64,000 nucleotides of DNA, taken from positions 3,162,001 through 3,226,000 of the forward strand of contig NZ_JADEXS020000001.1 of NCBI RefSeq assembly GCF_015207005.2, given 5' to 3'. The position numbers were made by a program, and so were the translations under genes. Positions within the stretch are counted from its first letter, which is position 1. Each line of letters starts with the position of its first letter. This document shows positions 46,726-57,194 of the stretch, one piece after another. The notes beneath the pieces were generated by a model. That model searched no databases. It was not told the DNA's origin and saw only the letters and a list, made by a program, of their open reading frames with translations. The DNA is from Desmonostoc muscorum LEGE 12446 (lineage in GTDB: Bacteria; Cyanobacteriota; Cyanobacteriia; Cyanobacteriales; Nostocaceae).

Positions 46726-47313
46726 CTAATAAAACATTAAGTGACGCAATACATATGCTATTACAGTCACGGCACAGACTACAGCTAGTTGCCCTGGTAG
46801 TGCAAACCAAGAATATCTAAGAATTGCTTGCATCAAAGGTAGATTTTCTGTGCCTTTCCACTGAAAAAGATAGCTAATAATCAAATAAGTAATACCGCAT
46901 AGGTGGAGAGTTAACAAGCCACAGACGCAACTAAAAGCCAGGGTTTCTAGTCGAGGTCTCGCTTTAAAGGCAAACAAGCCACAAATCCAAGCTCCAGGAA
47001 TAAAGCCTAGTAAATAGCCAAACTGAGATAGCTTGACATAACCTATACCACCACCATCGGCAAATACTGGTAATAAGGTTAACCCCATGACTAAATAGGC
47101 AATTTGCGAGAGCGCACCAGCATTTTTACCCCCTAAACAACCCACGAGGAGTACTGCGCCAATTTGAAAAGTTACACCTAAAGAAAAAGTCTGAATTCCG
47201 TGCTGACTCCAACTCCAAGGTGAAGTTATGCCATAAGCTTCTAGGAAGGTGCCACCCATTGTCAGGAGTAAGCCAATCATAGACCATAGTAATTGGTTGG
47301 AAGCAGCAAACAT
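46726..47313 (-). CDS. bioY: Biotin transporter BioY
   Basis: The 195-residue protein has about six membrane segments and the BioY traits: TFQIGAVLLVGCLGGKNAGA, LPVFADGGGIGYVKLSQFGY and LLGFIPGAWICGLFAFKARP. BioY is the substrate-binding S component of an ECF transporter and imports biotin. BioM and BioN are not adjacent, as in many cyanobacteria. The first 20 residues are hydrophobic, in keeping with a first membrane helix. Confidence 0.88.
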   Translation of the reverse strand: MFAASNQLLWSMIGLLLTMGGTFLEAYGITSPWSWSQHGIQTFSLGVTFQIGAVLLVGCLGGKNAGALSQIAYLVMGLTLLPVFADGGGIGYVKLSQFGYLLGFIPGAWICGLFAFKARPRLETLAFSCVCGLLTLHLCGITYLIISYLFQWKGTENLPLMQAILRYSWFALPGQLAVVCAVTVIAYVLRHLMFY

Positions 47314-47778
47314 TTATCAGGCAACCAAGGAAAGGCAAAAGGGAAAACCAATAGCAACCAGTATAAACATTAATATATGAAGTTTCCCACCTTGGCTTTG
47401 CCTGTAGCTCTTTGCAGAGCCCAAAGACCATGTAGGCCTTTCAATCTCTCAGTAGAATACCTGAGATGAAACTTGGATCTTGATTGATATTTGGTTGTTA
47501 ATATATAGCCCTAAATTAATTTAATAATGTGGAGATTCTAAAAAATATTTTAAACGTACCCAAATAAAATATATTTTAGTTAATTCAGTGGAAGATAGTA
47601 GTATAATTTAAATCACATGTTAGATTATTACTGATATAAACATGTGCCTTTACTGACTTTAATGTTTAGTGGTTATGAGTATGTATTAGGATTGACTTAA
47701 CCGATTGTTAACTTTTCTGTTACTCTTCAATGCTAATGTTCATACTGTTAATCCATAGCATCATCTATAAAGATCCTT
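47314..47778. other. Spacer between bioY and pstS
   Basis: AT-rich region (47500-47700) containing the Pho box described below at its right end. A near hairpin CTTTGCAGAGCCCAAAG lies at 47410-47426. No gene. Confidence 0.5.
47696..47725 (+). promoter_or_regulatory. Pho box upstream of pstS
   Basis: Three 8-bp half-sites with 3-bp spacers, CTTAACCG, GTTAACTT and TGTTACTC, recur every 11 bp and match the cyanobacterial SphR/PhoB box (consensus (C/T)TTAA(C/T)(C/T)). It lies 54-83 bp before the pstS start and predicts induction of the operon under phosphate limitation. Confidence 0.8.
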
Positions 47779-48855
47779 ATGTTCTCTTCAAAGGTGCGGT
47801 TGGTTGCTCCCCTAGTTGCTTTGGCAATTGGTATTAGCTCTTGCGGCGGCGAAAACAATCAGGCTTCTAACAACTCTAGCCCAGCAGCTGAAGGCGGCGC
47901 TACCCCAGCCACCAATACAGCAACCGGATCGAGTTTATCTGGAACAGTCAAGGTGGATGGTTCTAGTACCGTCTATCCTATTTCTGAGGCGATGGCAGAA
48001 GAGTTTCAAAAGGCGAATCCTGGGGTAAAAGTGACTGTCGCTTCCTCTGGTACAGGCGGCGGTTTCAAAAAGTTTTGCGCGGGTGAAACTGATATTTCTA
48101 ATGCTTCCCGCCCCATTAAGCCAGAAGAAGTAGAACTCTGTAAAAAAGGCAATATCGAGTACATTGAACTCCCCATTGCTTACGATGGTCTCTCAGTGGT
48201 GGTTAGTCCCCAAAATAAGTTTGTTGAGTGCCTCAAAGTTGATGAACTAAAGAAAATGTGGGAGACATCTGCTCAAGGCAAAGTCACCCAATGGAACCAG
48301 ATTAACCCGAAATTCCCTGCTGACAAAATAGGTTTGTACGGTCCTGGAACTGATTCGGGTACTTACGACTATTTCACCCAGGCAATTGTGGGCAAGGAAG
48401 GCGAAAGCCGGGGAGACTACACTGCTAGTGAAGATGATAATACCTTGGTACAAGGTGTGAGCGCTGACAAAGGCGGATTGGGCTTCTTTGGCTATGCCTA
48501 TTACGAAAACAACAAAGAGAAGTTAAAGCTGGTTGCCATTGATAGTGGTAAAGGCTGTGTTCAGCCTAGTCCACAGACCATCGGTGATGGTACTTATCAG
48601 CCGCTTTCTCGCCCAGAGTTTATCTACGTCAAGAAAACTGTGGCAACGCGTCCTGATGTCAAGGCTTTTGTTGATTTCAATTATGCTCCAGCAAACCAAA
48701 AGCTAGTTACAGAAGTGGGCTATGTGCCTTTACCTAGCGACCTACTCACTGAAGTTCAAGCACGCTTCAATAGTGGGAAAGTAGGTTCGGTTTTTGAGGG
48801 TAAAGGTTCTCAGGTCGGTGTCACTCTCAAAGATCTTCTTAAACAAGAAAAGTAA
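47779..48855 (+). CDS. pstS: Phosphate ABC transporter substrate-binding protein PstS
   Basis: The 358-residue lipoprotein has the lipobox LAIGISSC (C22) and the phosphate-binding core [38 protein letters not shown] (the SGTGGG loop) and [16 protein letters not shown]. It binds phosphate in the periplasm for the PstCAB pump. It heads pstS-pstC-pstA-pstB behind a Pho box. The acidic/Asn-rich linker (residues 24-50) spaces it from the membrane. Confidence 0.96.
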   Translation: MFSSKVRLVAPLVALAIGISSCGGENNQASNNSSPAAEGGATPATNTATGSSLSGTVKVDGSSTVYPISEAMAEEFQKANPGVKVTVASSGTGGGFKKFCAGETDISNASRPIKPEEVELCKKGNIEYIELPIAYDGLSVVVSPQNKFVECLKVDELKKMWETSAQGKVTQWNQINPKFPADKIGLYGPGTDSGTYDYFTQAIVGKEGESRGDYTASEDDNTLVQGVSADKGGLGFFGYAYYENNKEKLKLVAIDSGKGCVQPSPQTIGDGTYQPLSRPEFIYVKKTVATRPDVKAFVDFNYAPANQKLVTEVGYVPLPSDLLTEVQARFNSGKVGSVFEGKGSQVGVTLKDLLKQEK

Positions 48856-49044
48856 GAGTAGCCCTAAGGCTCAGCCCTGGTACCTGGAAATACCCAATTT
48901 TCAAAAAATTTACGCCAACCAAACTTAATTGCAGGTTTACTGGGATTGAAAATTAAGCTTTATTTCCAGCCCAAGGGCAATTTTTCCAAACTAGCATTGT
49001 GTTGTATACACAAAGGAAGTTTTCATCTATGAGGTTGTCCCCGA

Positions 49045-49986
49045 ATGGCTTCCAACCCGTTATCTAATCAACCAAGTAATTCCAACTTATGGCAGCCTAA
49101 TCGGGCTTTGAGTAAGCGGGTTGAAATTGGCGTCAAAAGCTTGTTTGCCTTGTTCGCGTTTGTCTCCGTGGCGACGACGATTGGTATTGTTTTAACACTA
49201 ATTTTTGAGACAGTATCATTTTTTGCCGAAGTCCCCATCTGGCGGTTTTTAACAGACACACAATGGACACCATTGTTTGCCAATAAGCAGTTTGGAGTGA
49301 TGGTGCTAATTAGCGCCACACTGCTGATATCTATAATTGCGATCGCAGTAGCATTACCACTGGGATTATTAGCAGCTATCTGCTTGAGTGAGTATGCTCC
49401 AGCTAAGCTGCGGAAATGGCTCAAGCCAGCCCTAGAAATTTTGGCAGGGGTGCCGACTGTTGTTTTTGGTTACTTTGCACTGTTGACAGTCACGCCATTT
49501 CTACAAACATTCATCCCTGGTATGCAGGGATTTAACGCTTTAAGTGCAGGCTTGGTATTGGGAATTTCAATTATTCCCCTGGTAGCTTCTTTGAGTGAAG
49601 ATGCTCTTTATTCCGTTCCGCGTAGTTTGCGAGAAGGTGCTTACGCGTTGGGATCAACGAAGCGGGAAACAATTATTTCAGTGGTATTACCAGCAGCTTT
49701 ATCTGGGATAGTAGCTTCTTTCATCTTGGCGATTTCCCGCGCCATTGGCGAAACAATGATTGTTACCATTGCAGCTGGTCAAAATCCTCAGTTGGGCTTG
49801 AATCCCCTAGTGCCAATTCAGACAATGACAGCATACATTGTCCAAGTCAGTAAAGGAGATACACCAGCGGGTTCACTGGCTTATAAAACTATTTTTTCAG
49901 TGGGCATGACATTATTTCTCATAACCTTGGCACTGAATATTTTTAGTTACTGGTTTGTTCGCCGCTTCCGGGAGAAATACGAATGA
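49045..49986 (+). CDS. pstC: Phosphate ABC transporter permease PstC
   Basis: The 313-residue protein has six membrane segments and the permease loop [20 protein letters not shown] and [17 protein letters not shown], typical of PstC. With PstA it forms the channel through the inner membrane. The distance to pstS is 189 bp. It ends with ATGA overlap with pstA (49983-49986). Confidence 0.95.
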   Translation: MASNPLSNQPSNSNLWQPNRALSKRVEIGVKSLFALFAFVSVATTIGIVLTLIFETVSFFAEVPIWRFLTDTQWTPLFANKQFGVMVLISATLLISIIAIAVALPLGLLAAICLSEYAPAKLRKWLKPALEILAGVPTVVFGYFALLTVTPFLQTFIPGMQGFNALSAGLVLGISIIPLVASLSEDALYSVPRSLREGAYALGSTKRETIISVVLPAALSGIVASFILAISRAIGETMIVTIAAGQNPQLGLNPLVPIQTMTAYIVQVSKGDTPAGSLAYKTIFSVGMTLFLITLALNIFSYWFVRRFREKYE

Positions 49987-50915
49987 CAAAGAGTAATATT
50001 CAATCTAAAAATCAGTTTGACTCTGGCGCAAATCGGAACTTTGATCTGTCTATCGATAAGCGCTACAACCTCGACAAAATTTTTGCGATCGCCACTTGGG
50101 CTGCAACTTTATTTGCACTGGTGGTGTTAGCTGTTTTGGTGATTGATGTTTTAGTTGATGGTCTTGGACGTTTAAATTGGTCTTTTATGACCAGTTTTTC
50201 CTCTCGTCGTGCCTCCTCTTCTGGGATATTAGCTCCCTTAGTCGGTACTATCTGGCTATTGGTAATAACGGCTTTAATCTCCTTTCCCTTAGGAGTAGGC
50301 GCAGGTATTTTCTTAGAAGAGTATGCCGAAGACAACTGGTTTACTCAGTTAATTGAAATCAACATTGCAAACTTAGCCGCAGTGCCATCTATTATTTATG
50401 GCTTACTGGGTTTGCAAATTTTTGTGCGGGTAATGGAACCAATTACTCATGGACGTAGCGTGCTAGCTGGTGCCTTAACCTTGAGTTTATTGATTCTACC
50501 AATCATCATCATTACCACTCGTGAAGCGCTGCGTGCTGTTCCTGATAGCTTGCGGCAAGCAGGTTTTGCCCTTGGTGCCAACAGGTGGCAAATCATTCGA
50601 GAACAAATTTTTCCCATTGCTTTGCCAGGTATCCTGACTGGTACAATTTTGGCACTTTCAAGAGCGATCGGTGAAACAGCTCCGTTGATTGTAATTGGGG
50701 CTGTTGGGTTCATTACTTTCTTACCTGAGCTTTCTTTAAAAGGTTTGCAAAGTTCTTTCACAGCACTGCCAATTCAAATTTTTGACTGGGTTTCTCGTCC
50801 TCAAACAGATTTTCACCAGAATGCTGCTGCTGGCATTATCGTTTTGATGGTTGTGCTGCTTTTGATGAATTCGTCAGCGATATATTTACGCAATAAATTC
50901 CAGCAGTCTCGCTAA
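49983..50915 (+). CDS. pstA: Phosphate ABC transporter permease PstA
   Basis: The 310-residue protein has six membrane segments and [40 protein letters not shown] and [20 protein letters not shown], diagnostic of PstA. The four-base overlap with pstC shows coupling. The N-terminal 35 residues are a polar cytosolic extension. Confidence 0.95.
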   Translation: MTKSNIQSKNQFDSGANRNFDLSIDKRYNLDKIFAIATWAATLFALVVLAVLVIDVLVDGLGRLNWSFMTSFSSRRASSSGILAPLVGTIWLLVITALISFPLGVGAGIFLEEYAEDNWFTQLIEINIANLAAVPSIIYGLLGLQIFVRVMEPITHGRSVLAGALTLSLLILPIIIITTREALRAVPDSLRQAGFALGANRWQIIREQIFPIALPGILTGTILALSRAIGETAPLIVIGAVGFITFLPELSLKGLQSSFTALPIQIFDWVSRPQTDFHQNAAAGIIVLMVVLLLMNSSAIYLRNKFQQSR

Positions 50916-50956
50916 ATCAGTCAAACACATTTTCAGTATTTATCTGAAGTTTTTTT

Positions 50957-51760
50957 ATGGTAATAAACTCAACAACTGCTACATCCGAGACTATATTGCA
51001 AGCTGAACAATTATCTGTTTTCTATGGTAATTTCAAAGCGGTTCGTGATGTTAACCTAAACATTGGCAAAAACAAAATTACAGCCTTTATTGGCCCTTCT
51101 GGGTGTGGTAAAAGTACTGTACTAAGATGTTTTAATCGCTTAAATGACTTGATTCCCGGCGCACACATTGAGGGAAGAATTACTTTTGGTGAAACCAATA
51201 TTTATGACAAAAGAATTGACACAGTAGAACTGCGCCGCCGGATTGGTATGGTGTTTCAAAAACCGAACCCTTTCCCAAAATCAATTTATGAAAATATCGC
51301 CTTTGGAGCCAGGATTAATGGTTATAAAGGTGACATGGATGAATTGGTAGAGCGGAGTTTGCGACAAGCTGCTTTGTGGGATGAAGTAAAGCACAAACTC
51401 AAACAAAGTGGTTTATCTATATCTGGCGGACAACAGCAGCGGTTGTGTATTGCTCGTGCCTTAGCAATTCAGCCAGAAGTGCTGCTAATGGATGAACCCT
51501 GTTCAGCCCTTGACCCAATTTCAACTTTGCGCGTTGAAGAATTACTTCAAGAACTAAAGTCACAATATACCATTATTATCGTTACCCATAATATGCAGCA
51601 GGCTGCGCGGGTTTCAGATATGACAGCCTTTTTCAATGCACAGGCAACGGAAAGCGGCTCAAAAATGGGATATCTGGTGGAATATGACTTGACAGAGCAG
51701 ATTTTCAACAATCCTAAGCAGGAATATACGCGAGATTATGTCAGCGGCAGATTTGGATAA
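50957..51760 (+). CDS. pstB: Phosphate ABC transporter ATPase PstB
   Basis: The 267-residue protein has Walker [10 protein letters not shown], signature [17 protein letters not shown] and Walker [14 protein letters not shown], followed by the Pst-specific start [20 protein letters not shown]. It drives phosphate import. It is the last gene of the pst operon, 41 bp after pstA. The N-terminus ([20 protein letters not shown]) is normal. Confidence 0.96.
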   Translation: MVINSTTATSETILQAEQLSVFYGNFKAVRDVNLNIGKNKITAFIGPSGCGKSTVLRCFNRLNDLIPGAHIEGRITFGETNIYDKRIDTVELRRRIGMVFQKPNPFPKSIYENIAFGARINGYKGDMDELVERSLRQAALWDEVKHKLKQSGLSISGGQQQRLCIARALAIQPEVLLMDEPCSALDPISTLRVEELLQELKSQYTIIIVTHNMQQAARVSDMTAFFNAQATESGSKMGYLVEYDLTEQIFNNPKQEYTRDYVSGRFG

Positions 51761-51844
51761 ATATTTTTACTAGTTGATTTGAAAATATAGTTGAGGATAC
51801 TAGCTTAGTGTGCAAAATTCGACCACGCTGGTAGTTTTTGACAC

Positions 51845-51873
51845 TCCCCACGGCTAGAAGCTGGGGGATTTTT
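51845..51873 (+). terminator. Terminator-like hairpin after pstB
   Basis: TCCCCACGGCT, an AGA loop and AGCTGGGGGA followed by TTTTT form a rho-independent terminator about 85 bp past the pstB stop. The same CTCCCCACGGCT motif is known to me as the right end of IS200/IS605-type elements in cyanobacteria, so it may be an element remnant that serves as terminator. Confidence 0.65.
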
Positions 51874-52038
51874 GCTTCATGGGGTAGAAAACGAATTTCC
51901 CCTCAGCAAGCATCTTATTTTTATGATGCCAACCTCAATTGGCGAGCAAACGTCTATGATTCACCTTACAATTAATGGGACAGACCACTACTCATAAAAC
52001 TTACACCAGATTGCAACAGGCGTGAGGTAGAGATAATT

Positions 52039-52066
52039 GTAGGGGCACAATATATTGTGCCCCTAC
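52039..52066. repeat. Perfect 28-bp palindrome (GTAGGGGCAC-type)
   Basis: GTAGGGGCACAATA followed by its exact reverse complement. A close relative, GTAGGGGCACAGC plus GCTGTGCCC, is at 59042-59070. These are dispersed palindromic elements. Confidence 0.9.
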
Positions 52067-52141
52067 CCGTGCAATTCATTTACCTGAAATATGCTGTAAA
52101 TGTCGAGCAGCCTGCTAGTACATAGTTGGTAATAAAAGCAA

Positions 52142-52825
52142 TTACACTCTACCCGCCAAGTTCATCAGCTGTTTGAAGTTTACAAGATAAGTAATGTTGT
52201 TGGCGCTATCAATATTAATCCACCCTTTTTCATGCAATTTTTCCATGATTTTGGTTGTTTCTTCAACGCCGATTTCTGTCACCTCTGCTAAATCTTTGAA
52301 GGGAATGTTAAAAATTTCTCTTCCCTGGTTTAATTCCTGACCATAGCTTTCGCCTAAAGTCACTAAGGTATGAGCGAGTTTGACCGCTGGTGGTGAAGAC
52401 CGCATTTGCAAGCGCAGGTTAATTTGCCGTAATCGCCGCACCATCAATTGCAACATTCGGTGATGTAATTGCGGGTCTTTAAACAATATTTGAATAAAAC
52501 GCTCTCTGGAGATACTAAGTAATTTAACTGGTGAAAGGGCAATGACATCAGTTGAGCGGGGAGATTCATCCAAAATTGCCATTTCTCCAAAAAAATCCCC
52601 ACGGCCAAAAATTGCCAGAGCTACTGAATCTTCCCCGACGGTACGTCGGACTTTCACCCAACCAGAAACCACGAGATAAACGGCATTACCCCAAGCATCT
52701 TCCATGACAACAGCTCGCCCAGCTGGGTATTCATGTTCAATTGCAACGTTGAGCAGCCATTCCAAAGTCTGGGGGTTGGCTGTACTCATCAAGGGGAAAA
52801 GTTCACTAAAAACCTCTGTCTGCAT
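52142..52825 (-). CDS. Crp/Fnr-family transcriptional regulator
   Basis: The 227-residue protein has a cyclic-nucleotide-binding-like barrel (GDFFGEMAILDESPRSTDVI, RFIQILFKDPQLHHRMLQL) and a C-terminal winged helix (FKDLAEVTEIGVEETTKIME and KLHEKGWINIDSANNITYL). It lacks the four Fnr cysteines. In Nostoc, related proteins respond to cAMP or nothing known. It probably binds DNA as a dimer. The stand-alone gene lies between the pst operon and the GspE-N-like gene. Confidence 0.88.
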   Translation of the reverse strand: MQTEVFSELFPLMSTANPQTLEWLLNVAIEHEYPAGRAVVMEDAWGNAVYLVVSGWVKVRRTVGEDSVALAIFGRGDFFGEMAILDESPRSTDVIALSPVKLLSISRERFIQILFKDPQLHHRMLQLMVRRLRQINLRLQMRSSPPAVKLAHTLVTLGESYGQELNQGREIFNIPFKDLAEVTEIGVEETTKIMEKLHEKGWINIDSANNITYLVNFKQLMNLAGRV

Positions 52826-53028
52826 GAAATATTTGCAAGAATATATGGATTCAAGAGCGGAAAATTAACTTGGCTAGTATAAGTTTATTTCAACCGTAAT
52901 CTTACGTAGAATACAGACGTAAGATTTATATTTTTTGTTTTAACCTTTTTAGGTTGGTCGGTTCAGAGTTCGATTACAACATAACAATTATGTATTGCGA
53001 TCGAAATCAGCGGTTTTACTGATAGACC

Positions 53029-54258
53029 TTATGATTTACTGTTTGTTAGTGGATTGCTGTCGAGTGCTAATTTTTTGATCTGTTGGTCTAAACTTTTCAC
53101 TAGTTGATTGAGGGTAACTAAAGCTTCTAATTGCTCAGAGTCAAGGCCGCGATTGAGAAAAAGGCGTTCTTGTAGTTCATGCAACTTGAAGCTTAGTTGC
53201 TGAGAAATTCCTAAGGCATCGCGGCTTAAACGCGTCAACTGTTGTTGCTGATAAAACTTTAATGCTGCTCCCCGCAAAACTTGGAGTGTGGCTTCTTCGC
53301 CATAAATTCCTGGCATAATTCGCAAGCGTAATAGCAAACGGGTTTTTTGATATAAACATTCTTTCTCTACCTGTTTTGGTTCTGCAACCTTGGTAATGGG
53401 TAGGGAAGCAAACCGCTTTAACTCATTAAGTACTCCTTGGAAAACAGAGAGCGGCAGTTTGTCTAACACAGACTGCAATACTCCATTGTCACTCCATAGT
53501 ATCCTGCCTTCGTAAGGTTGTCTTTCTAGATATAGCCGACCAATTCCCCCTGCTAAAATTCGCCCTAGTAATTCTTCTAGTAATCTCTTGGGTGGTAGTG
53601 TTGCCAGGACTTCCACAGGACTAAACATTTCGGGAACTTCCACTGGCAGAATAAGTAAATTTTCTACTAGTGCTGCTTCGGAAGTATCCCTTTGTTGATC
53701 AGTATTTCCGGAGGTCAAGAAGGTAGTAATTTGAGAGGGATTATCTGGATTTGGGGGTGGCAAATCTACCTGCTGCCAAGAATGCTCATCAGAGGATGTC
53801 TCAGGTGCTATGAATGTTGGTAGGTGCTGTGATTCAGAGTAAGTATCACCAGAGGCAATAAACCTGTCAACAATGGTAACTGTTATTTGGTGATCCGCTT
53901 GTTGAGCGTCTAGTTGGGATGTATTCTTGTGATTGAGGTAGGCTGACAATATTCTACGGTGAGCGTCAGCTGCGATCGCCTCAGTTATGAGTGTGCAATT
54001 CATATAAGACGCAATGCGACTAACATAATCTAGTGCCTCAGTGTCTTGTGGATGAACCATACCTAGCAAGAGCTTTTTATCTTTTAAGCCGAAGGGCAAA
54101 ATTTGGTGGTAAAGACAAGCTTCAAAGGACAAAAAACTATCCATTAGCTGGAATATTTGCTCGCGTTCGCCTTCTTGCTCCCACTTGCTTTGTGTAGCGG
54201 TTCGCACCTGTTGCCCATTGACTGTGGTATTTGTGAGTTCGCCCTCTGAAGACAACAT
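53029..54258 (-). CDS. GspE N-terminal-like (MshEN) domain protein
   Basis: The 409-residue protein has an N-terminal part (LSFEACLYHQILPFGLKDKK, LLLGMVHPQDTEALDYVSRI, SYMNCTLITEAIAADAHRRI) that resembles the c-di-GMP-binding MshEN/GspE N-terminal domain of type IV pilus and type II secretion ATPases. A low-complexity linker (residues 110-190) and a helical C-terminal domain (LPPKRLLEELLGRILAGGIG onward) follow. No Walker A is present, so it is not an ATPase. It could be a regulator of pilus or secretion function; this is inference. It lies 300 bp from the HetZ-related gene. Confidence 0.55.
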   Translation of the reverse strand: MLSSEGELTNTTVNGQQVRTATQSKWEQEGEREQIFQLMDSFLSFEACLYHQILPFGLKDKKLLLGMVHPQDTEALDYVSRIASYMNCTLITEAIAADAHRRILSAYLNHKNTSQLDAQQADHQITVTIVDRFIASGDTYSESQHLPTFIAPETSSDEHSWQQVDLPPPNPDNPSQITTFLTSGNTDQQRDTSEAALVENLLILPVEVPEMFSPVEVLATLPPKRLLEELLGRILAGGIGRLYLERQPYEGRILWSDNGVLQSVLDKLPLSVFQGVLNELKRFASLPITKVAEPKQVEKECLYQKTRLLLRLRIMPGIYGEEATLQVLRGAALKFYQQQQLTRLSRDALGISQQLSFKLHELQERLFLNRGLDSEQLEALVTLNQLVKSLDQQIKKLALDSNPLTNSKS

Positions 54259-54561
54259 AGATTTGATTACTCGGTGATTGCTTATATAATATTTTCCCTC
54301 TAGTTTAGTGGGTAGTTAATAAAGATACTTTGTTTGATTGTTAAAAATTCAATTATCTATTACTTAAGTAGACGTAAGTAGCAGATAAATTTTCGGTAAA
54401 GGATTAGGAATAATACTGGGGAATGGGGAGTGGGGAGTGGGGAATGGGGAATGGAAAATCGGACAGGGAGACAAGAGGAGAAACTTGTTGCAAGTTGTCT
54501 CCCTCATCTCCCTCATCTCCCCCATCCCCGCGTCCTCCCGTCCCCGCGTCTTCACTACAGG
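54259..54561. repeat. GGGGAGTGGGGAATGG and CTCCCTCATC repeats
   Basis: GGGGAATGGGGAGTGGGGAG units (54417-54452) and CTCCCTCATCTCCCTCATCT units (54500-54524), plus CCGCGTCCTCCCGTCCCCGC, fill the spacer; the rest is AT-rich. Open frames on both strands are repeat artefacts. Confidence 0.75.
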
Positions 54562-55737
54562 TTACTCCTGGGTTCTTAAAGCTTGGGCTGCAAGATAGAC
54601 TTTTGTCCATTCACCTAGCACTTGATGGGTTTTGAGTTTTAATTGTTGGGCTATTTCTTCTATTGATTTACCTGCTCTCCGTAAATCTAGGATCTGCCGC
54701 GCCAGAGGAGTGAGTATTTCATAAAGTTGCTGCCATTGGTTTTGTGTTAGCCCTAAGTTATGTTCTTCTAAGGAAATTGAGAGCCAACTGTCTACGAGTT
54801 CTGGTTTACCTTTGAGGGCAAAGACGCGCACAGCGTGGTAACTAATTTTTTCTCGCAGTCGGTATACTTCCTTAGTTGGTTTATTCAGTCTCTTGGCAAT
54901 TTCTTCTTGGGATTTACCTTGGAGATACAATCGTAGCCACTCTACTGCCTCGATTCCCAGATTTTCTTGTAAATAATTTTCAAATTCTCTTTGTACCGAC
55001 TGACGCAGCGCTTGTTGTTCTTCTAGTTGTTGTGCTTCCTGATATTCTGCGATCGCCTGACTATCGACTAAGTTAACTCGATTGTCGCTGTCGTCTGTGA
55101 GAACTTCTTCTGAGACTAATCTAATCAAATCACGGCTTGGTACTTGGGTTAAGCCGCCACGTTGAGTACGACGCAAGTAATTGACAAAACGATAAGCCAA
55201 TAGGGGCTGATTGCGTACTGGGCGCAAACAATATTCTTCTGTGCTGGCAAACAGCAAAGCATCGGCTAATCGCCGATCGCTTGTATATTTGGCAATGTCA
55301 GCCATTTGCTGTTGCATGTAAGTGTCGTTTTGCAGTAATTCTTGTAATACTTCTTGCAACACATCGATGACACTGCGCTGGCGATCGCGGCTCAGGGCAA
55401 CCCATGTCTGAATTTTATTCCGTAATGTTGCTAAACTCCCCAGTCGGGTTATCAAGTTGCGATAAGCACGTTCTCGCCCTAACCCTAAGTAGCGTTGACG
55501 TAAAATCCTCCAGCGATATTCCATTGCTTGCTTGGCAATCTCAAATTCTTTCGGGTTAAACAGATCAAACCGTTTTGAGTCAGATCCAAGCAGCCAAAGA
55601 ATAATACTTCGCCGAGTCGCTTCAGTTTGTTCTGGACATTCTACAGCCAAGCGCTTTTGCCAATCTAGAGCCAGTTTTTCCAAATCCGTTGTCATAGCGA
55701 GATTGCGCTCCTCGAAACTCAATTTTGAAGTTTGCAT
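54562..55737 (-). CDS. HetZ-related protein
   Basis: The 391-residue protein is helical and basic. It contains ALDWQKRLAVECPEQTEATR, AMEYRWRILRQRYLGLGRER and GLTQVPSRDLIRLVSEEVL, and near its end two helix-turn-helix-like segments (GKSQEEIAKRLNKPTKEVYR and GKSIEEIAQQLKLKTHQVLG). This matches my memory of the HetZ-related family of filamentous cyanobacteria; HetZ itself is a DNA-binding factor needed for early heterocyst development. The two HTH-like segments fit a DNA-binding role. M5 (55737) with GGGGG just upstream was chosen; ATG 55695 is an alternative. Confidence 0.6.
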   Translation of the reverse strand: MQTSKLSFEERNLAMTTDLEKLALDWQKRLAVECPEQTEATRRSIILWLLGSDSKRFDLFNPKEFEIAKQAMEYRWRILRQRYLGLGRERAYRNLITRLGSLATLRNKIQTWVALSRDRQRSVIDVLQEVLQELLQNDTYMQQQMADIAKYTSDRRLADALLFASTEEYCLRPVRNQPLLAYRFVNYLRRTQRGGLTQVPSRDLIRLVSEEVLTDDSDNRVNLVDSQAIAEYQEAQQLEEQQALRQSVQREFENYLQENLGIEAVEWLRLYLQGKSQEEIAKRLNKPTKEVYRLREKISYHAVRVFALKGKPELVDSWLSISLEEHNLGLTQNQWQQLYEILTPLARQILDLRRAGKSIEEIAQQLKLKTHQVLGEWTKVYLAAQALRTQE

Positions 55738-55749
55738 CACAACCCCCAT

Positions 55750-56757
55750 TCATCCCATCTAACCTAATTGTTTAACTGGCAGCTGCCCCAGATTTCATGA
55801 AATTCATGAAAACATCTCAGTGATTCCACTTTTATTACGTCTAAATTGACTAACTTTATGCAGAATTTTTTATATTGATGCTTTCCTTGGAAATTCAAAG
55901 TGCCCCAAACCAATATCTATCAGGCATTTCCGTCAATTCTGTTAATTTAAACTTTTTGTTAAGTTATGTTTTTTAACTGAGAACAGAAATCTAGCTAGAG
56001 TAGTGAGGATAATACATCGTTACAAAAGATGGGTTGGGGAAATCTGACCTTTCGGAACCTAACCGAGGAACGAATATAATTTAACTCAACATTGGACGTT
56101 ATTTCACCCGTATAAGTTTCAACTATCGGCAAGGCTTTACTTAGTTAAATACTTGGTTTTACTTTTAACTATAAAATAGTCATTACGTGTATACATTGTA
56201 ATTAGCAGCTAATAATAAAGATTAAAATTTTAATACCGCAAATATCTTGATCAAGCTAATTGGTGCTTTGAATAATATCCAATAATTGTCTTTGCGTTGA
56301 TGTCGATCGCGCATACCGATCCTGCGATCGAAAAATACAGCATAATTGGTAAATTCTCCGAATAATAATTAGGAAATGAAGAGTGCTGAGTTAGAAATGA
56401 GTACGTTTACTCAGCACATAGGGTTTGAGAGCAACTAAATTTATTTATGAAAATTTGCCAAATATTTTTTAAGGGGACACTCATGCTGAGAAAAAATACG
56501 TCCTTGCTTCAATACCCCCGTTTCGCTATGGGGTAGTACTGGGCACTCAGCACTCCATTACTCAGTACTACTGAATGTAGCTGGCGATCGCTATTCTAGA
56601 TAGTAAAGATAAATATAGGAATTGTTCCTTTTGATTTTTAAGCAAAGCCAAAGACGCTTGACTTATAAACAAGCATGAGCCGTTGGTCTAGGGCGATGAC
56701 TCCGCCAACGGCAAAGGGGAAAAAGGCGTGATTTTGAATTGAGAAAAAGAGTTGATT
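55750..56757. other. 1-kb spacer without a recognised gene
   Basis: The spacer is AT-rich. Hairpins seen: GTGCTGAG (56385) with CTCAGCAC (56412), and AGTACT-rich sequence at 56535-56575. An imperfect stem GGTTGGGGAAATC..GGAACCTAACC lies at 56032-56064. GCCGTTGG (56691) pairs with CCAACGGC (56717), close to the ccmK4 stop, and may terminate it. A small RNA here is possible but not supported by a known consensus. Confidence 0.4.
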
Positions 56758-57108
56758 CTATCGCCCGTTTGAGGATCTAACAATGGGGTTTTCTACAGAT
56801 TCCCGATATTGTTGGACTGCTTCTGTGTAAGCAATTGGCAGAACAGCTTCAACGTTTTCATGGGGACGAGGAATAATCACCCAAGATTCGAGAGTACCAC
56901 CATAAACATTTTCTGCGGCTTCAACACCAGCAGCCATAGCTGTTTTAACCTCAGAGACATCACCACGAATATTAACTGTAAAACGAGCGCTACCGACTCG
57001 GATGTAACCAACCAGAGTGACTCGTCCAGCTTTTACCATAGCATCTGCTGCTGCTAACACAGCAGGAAAACCCTTAGTTTCCAGCGCTCCAACTGCTTGT
57101 AGTGACAT
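56758..57108 (-). CDS. ccmK4: Carboxysome shell protein CcmK4
   Basis: The 116-residue BMC-domain protein [20 protein letters not shown] with [20 protein letters not shown] and [20 protein letters not shown] matches CcmK4: a hexameric shell tile with the pore loop RVGSAR. It is the second gene of ccmK3-ccmK4, 86 bp after ccmK3. CcmK4 can form mixed hexamers with CcmK3 and modulates shell permeability under changing conditions. Confidence 0.92.
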   Translation of the reverse strand: MSLQAVGALETKGFPAVLAAADAMVKAGRVTLVGYIRVGSARFTVNIRGDVSEVKTAMAAGVEAAENVYGGTLESWVIIPRPHENVEAVLPIAYTEAVQQYRESVENPIVRSSNGR

Positions 57109-57194
57109 TAGTAATCTCCTGTATGAATAAACGATATGTGGCGCAACAAATTAATTGTACGAAGCTTCGCTACAGATTTTAATGGCGAAATTGC

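Larger units (their letters stand above)
51761..52141. other. Post-pst spacer with terminator and palindrome
   Basis: Contains a hairpin with T-run (next entry) and a perfect 28-bp palindrome at 52039-52066. The middle has no ORF. The sequence GAGCAAACGTCTATGATTCA at 51940-51959 shows no similarity to known genes by eye. Confidence 0.5.
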
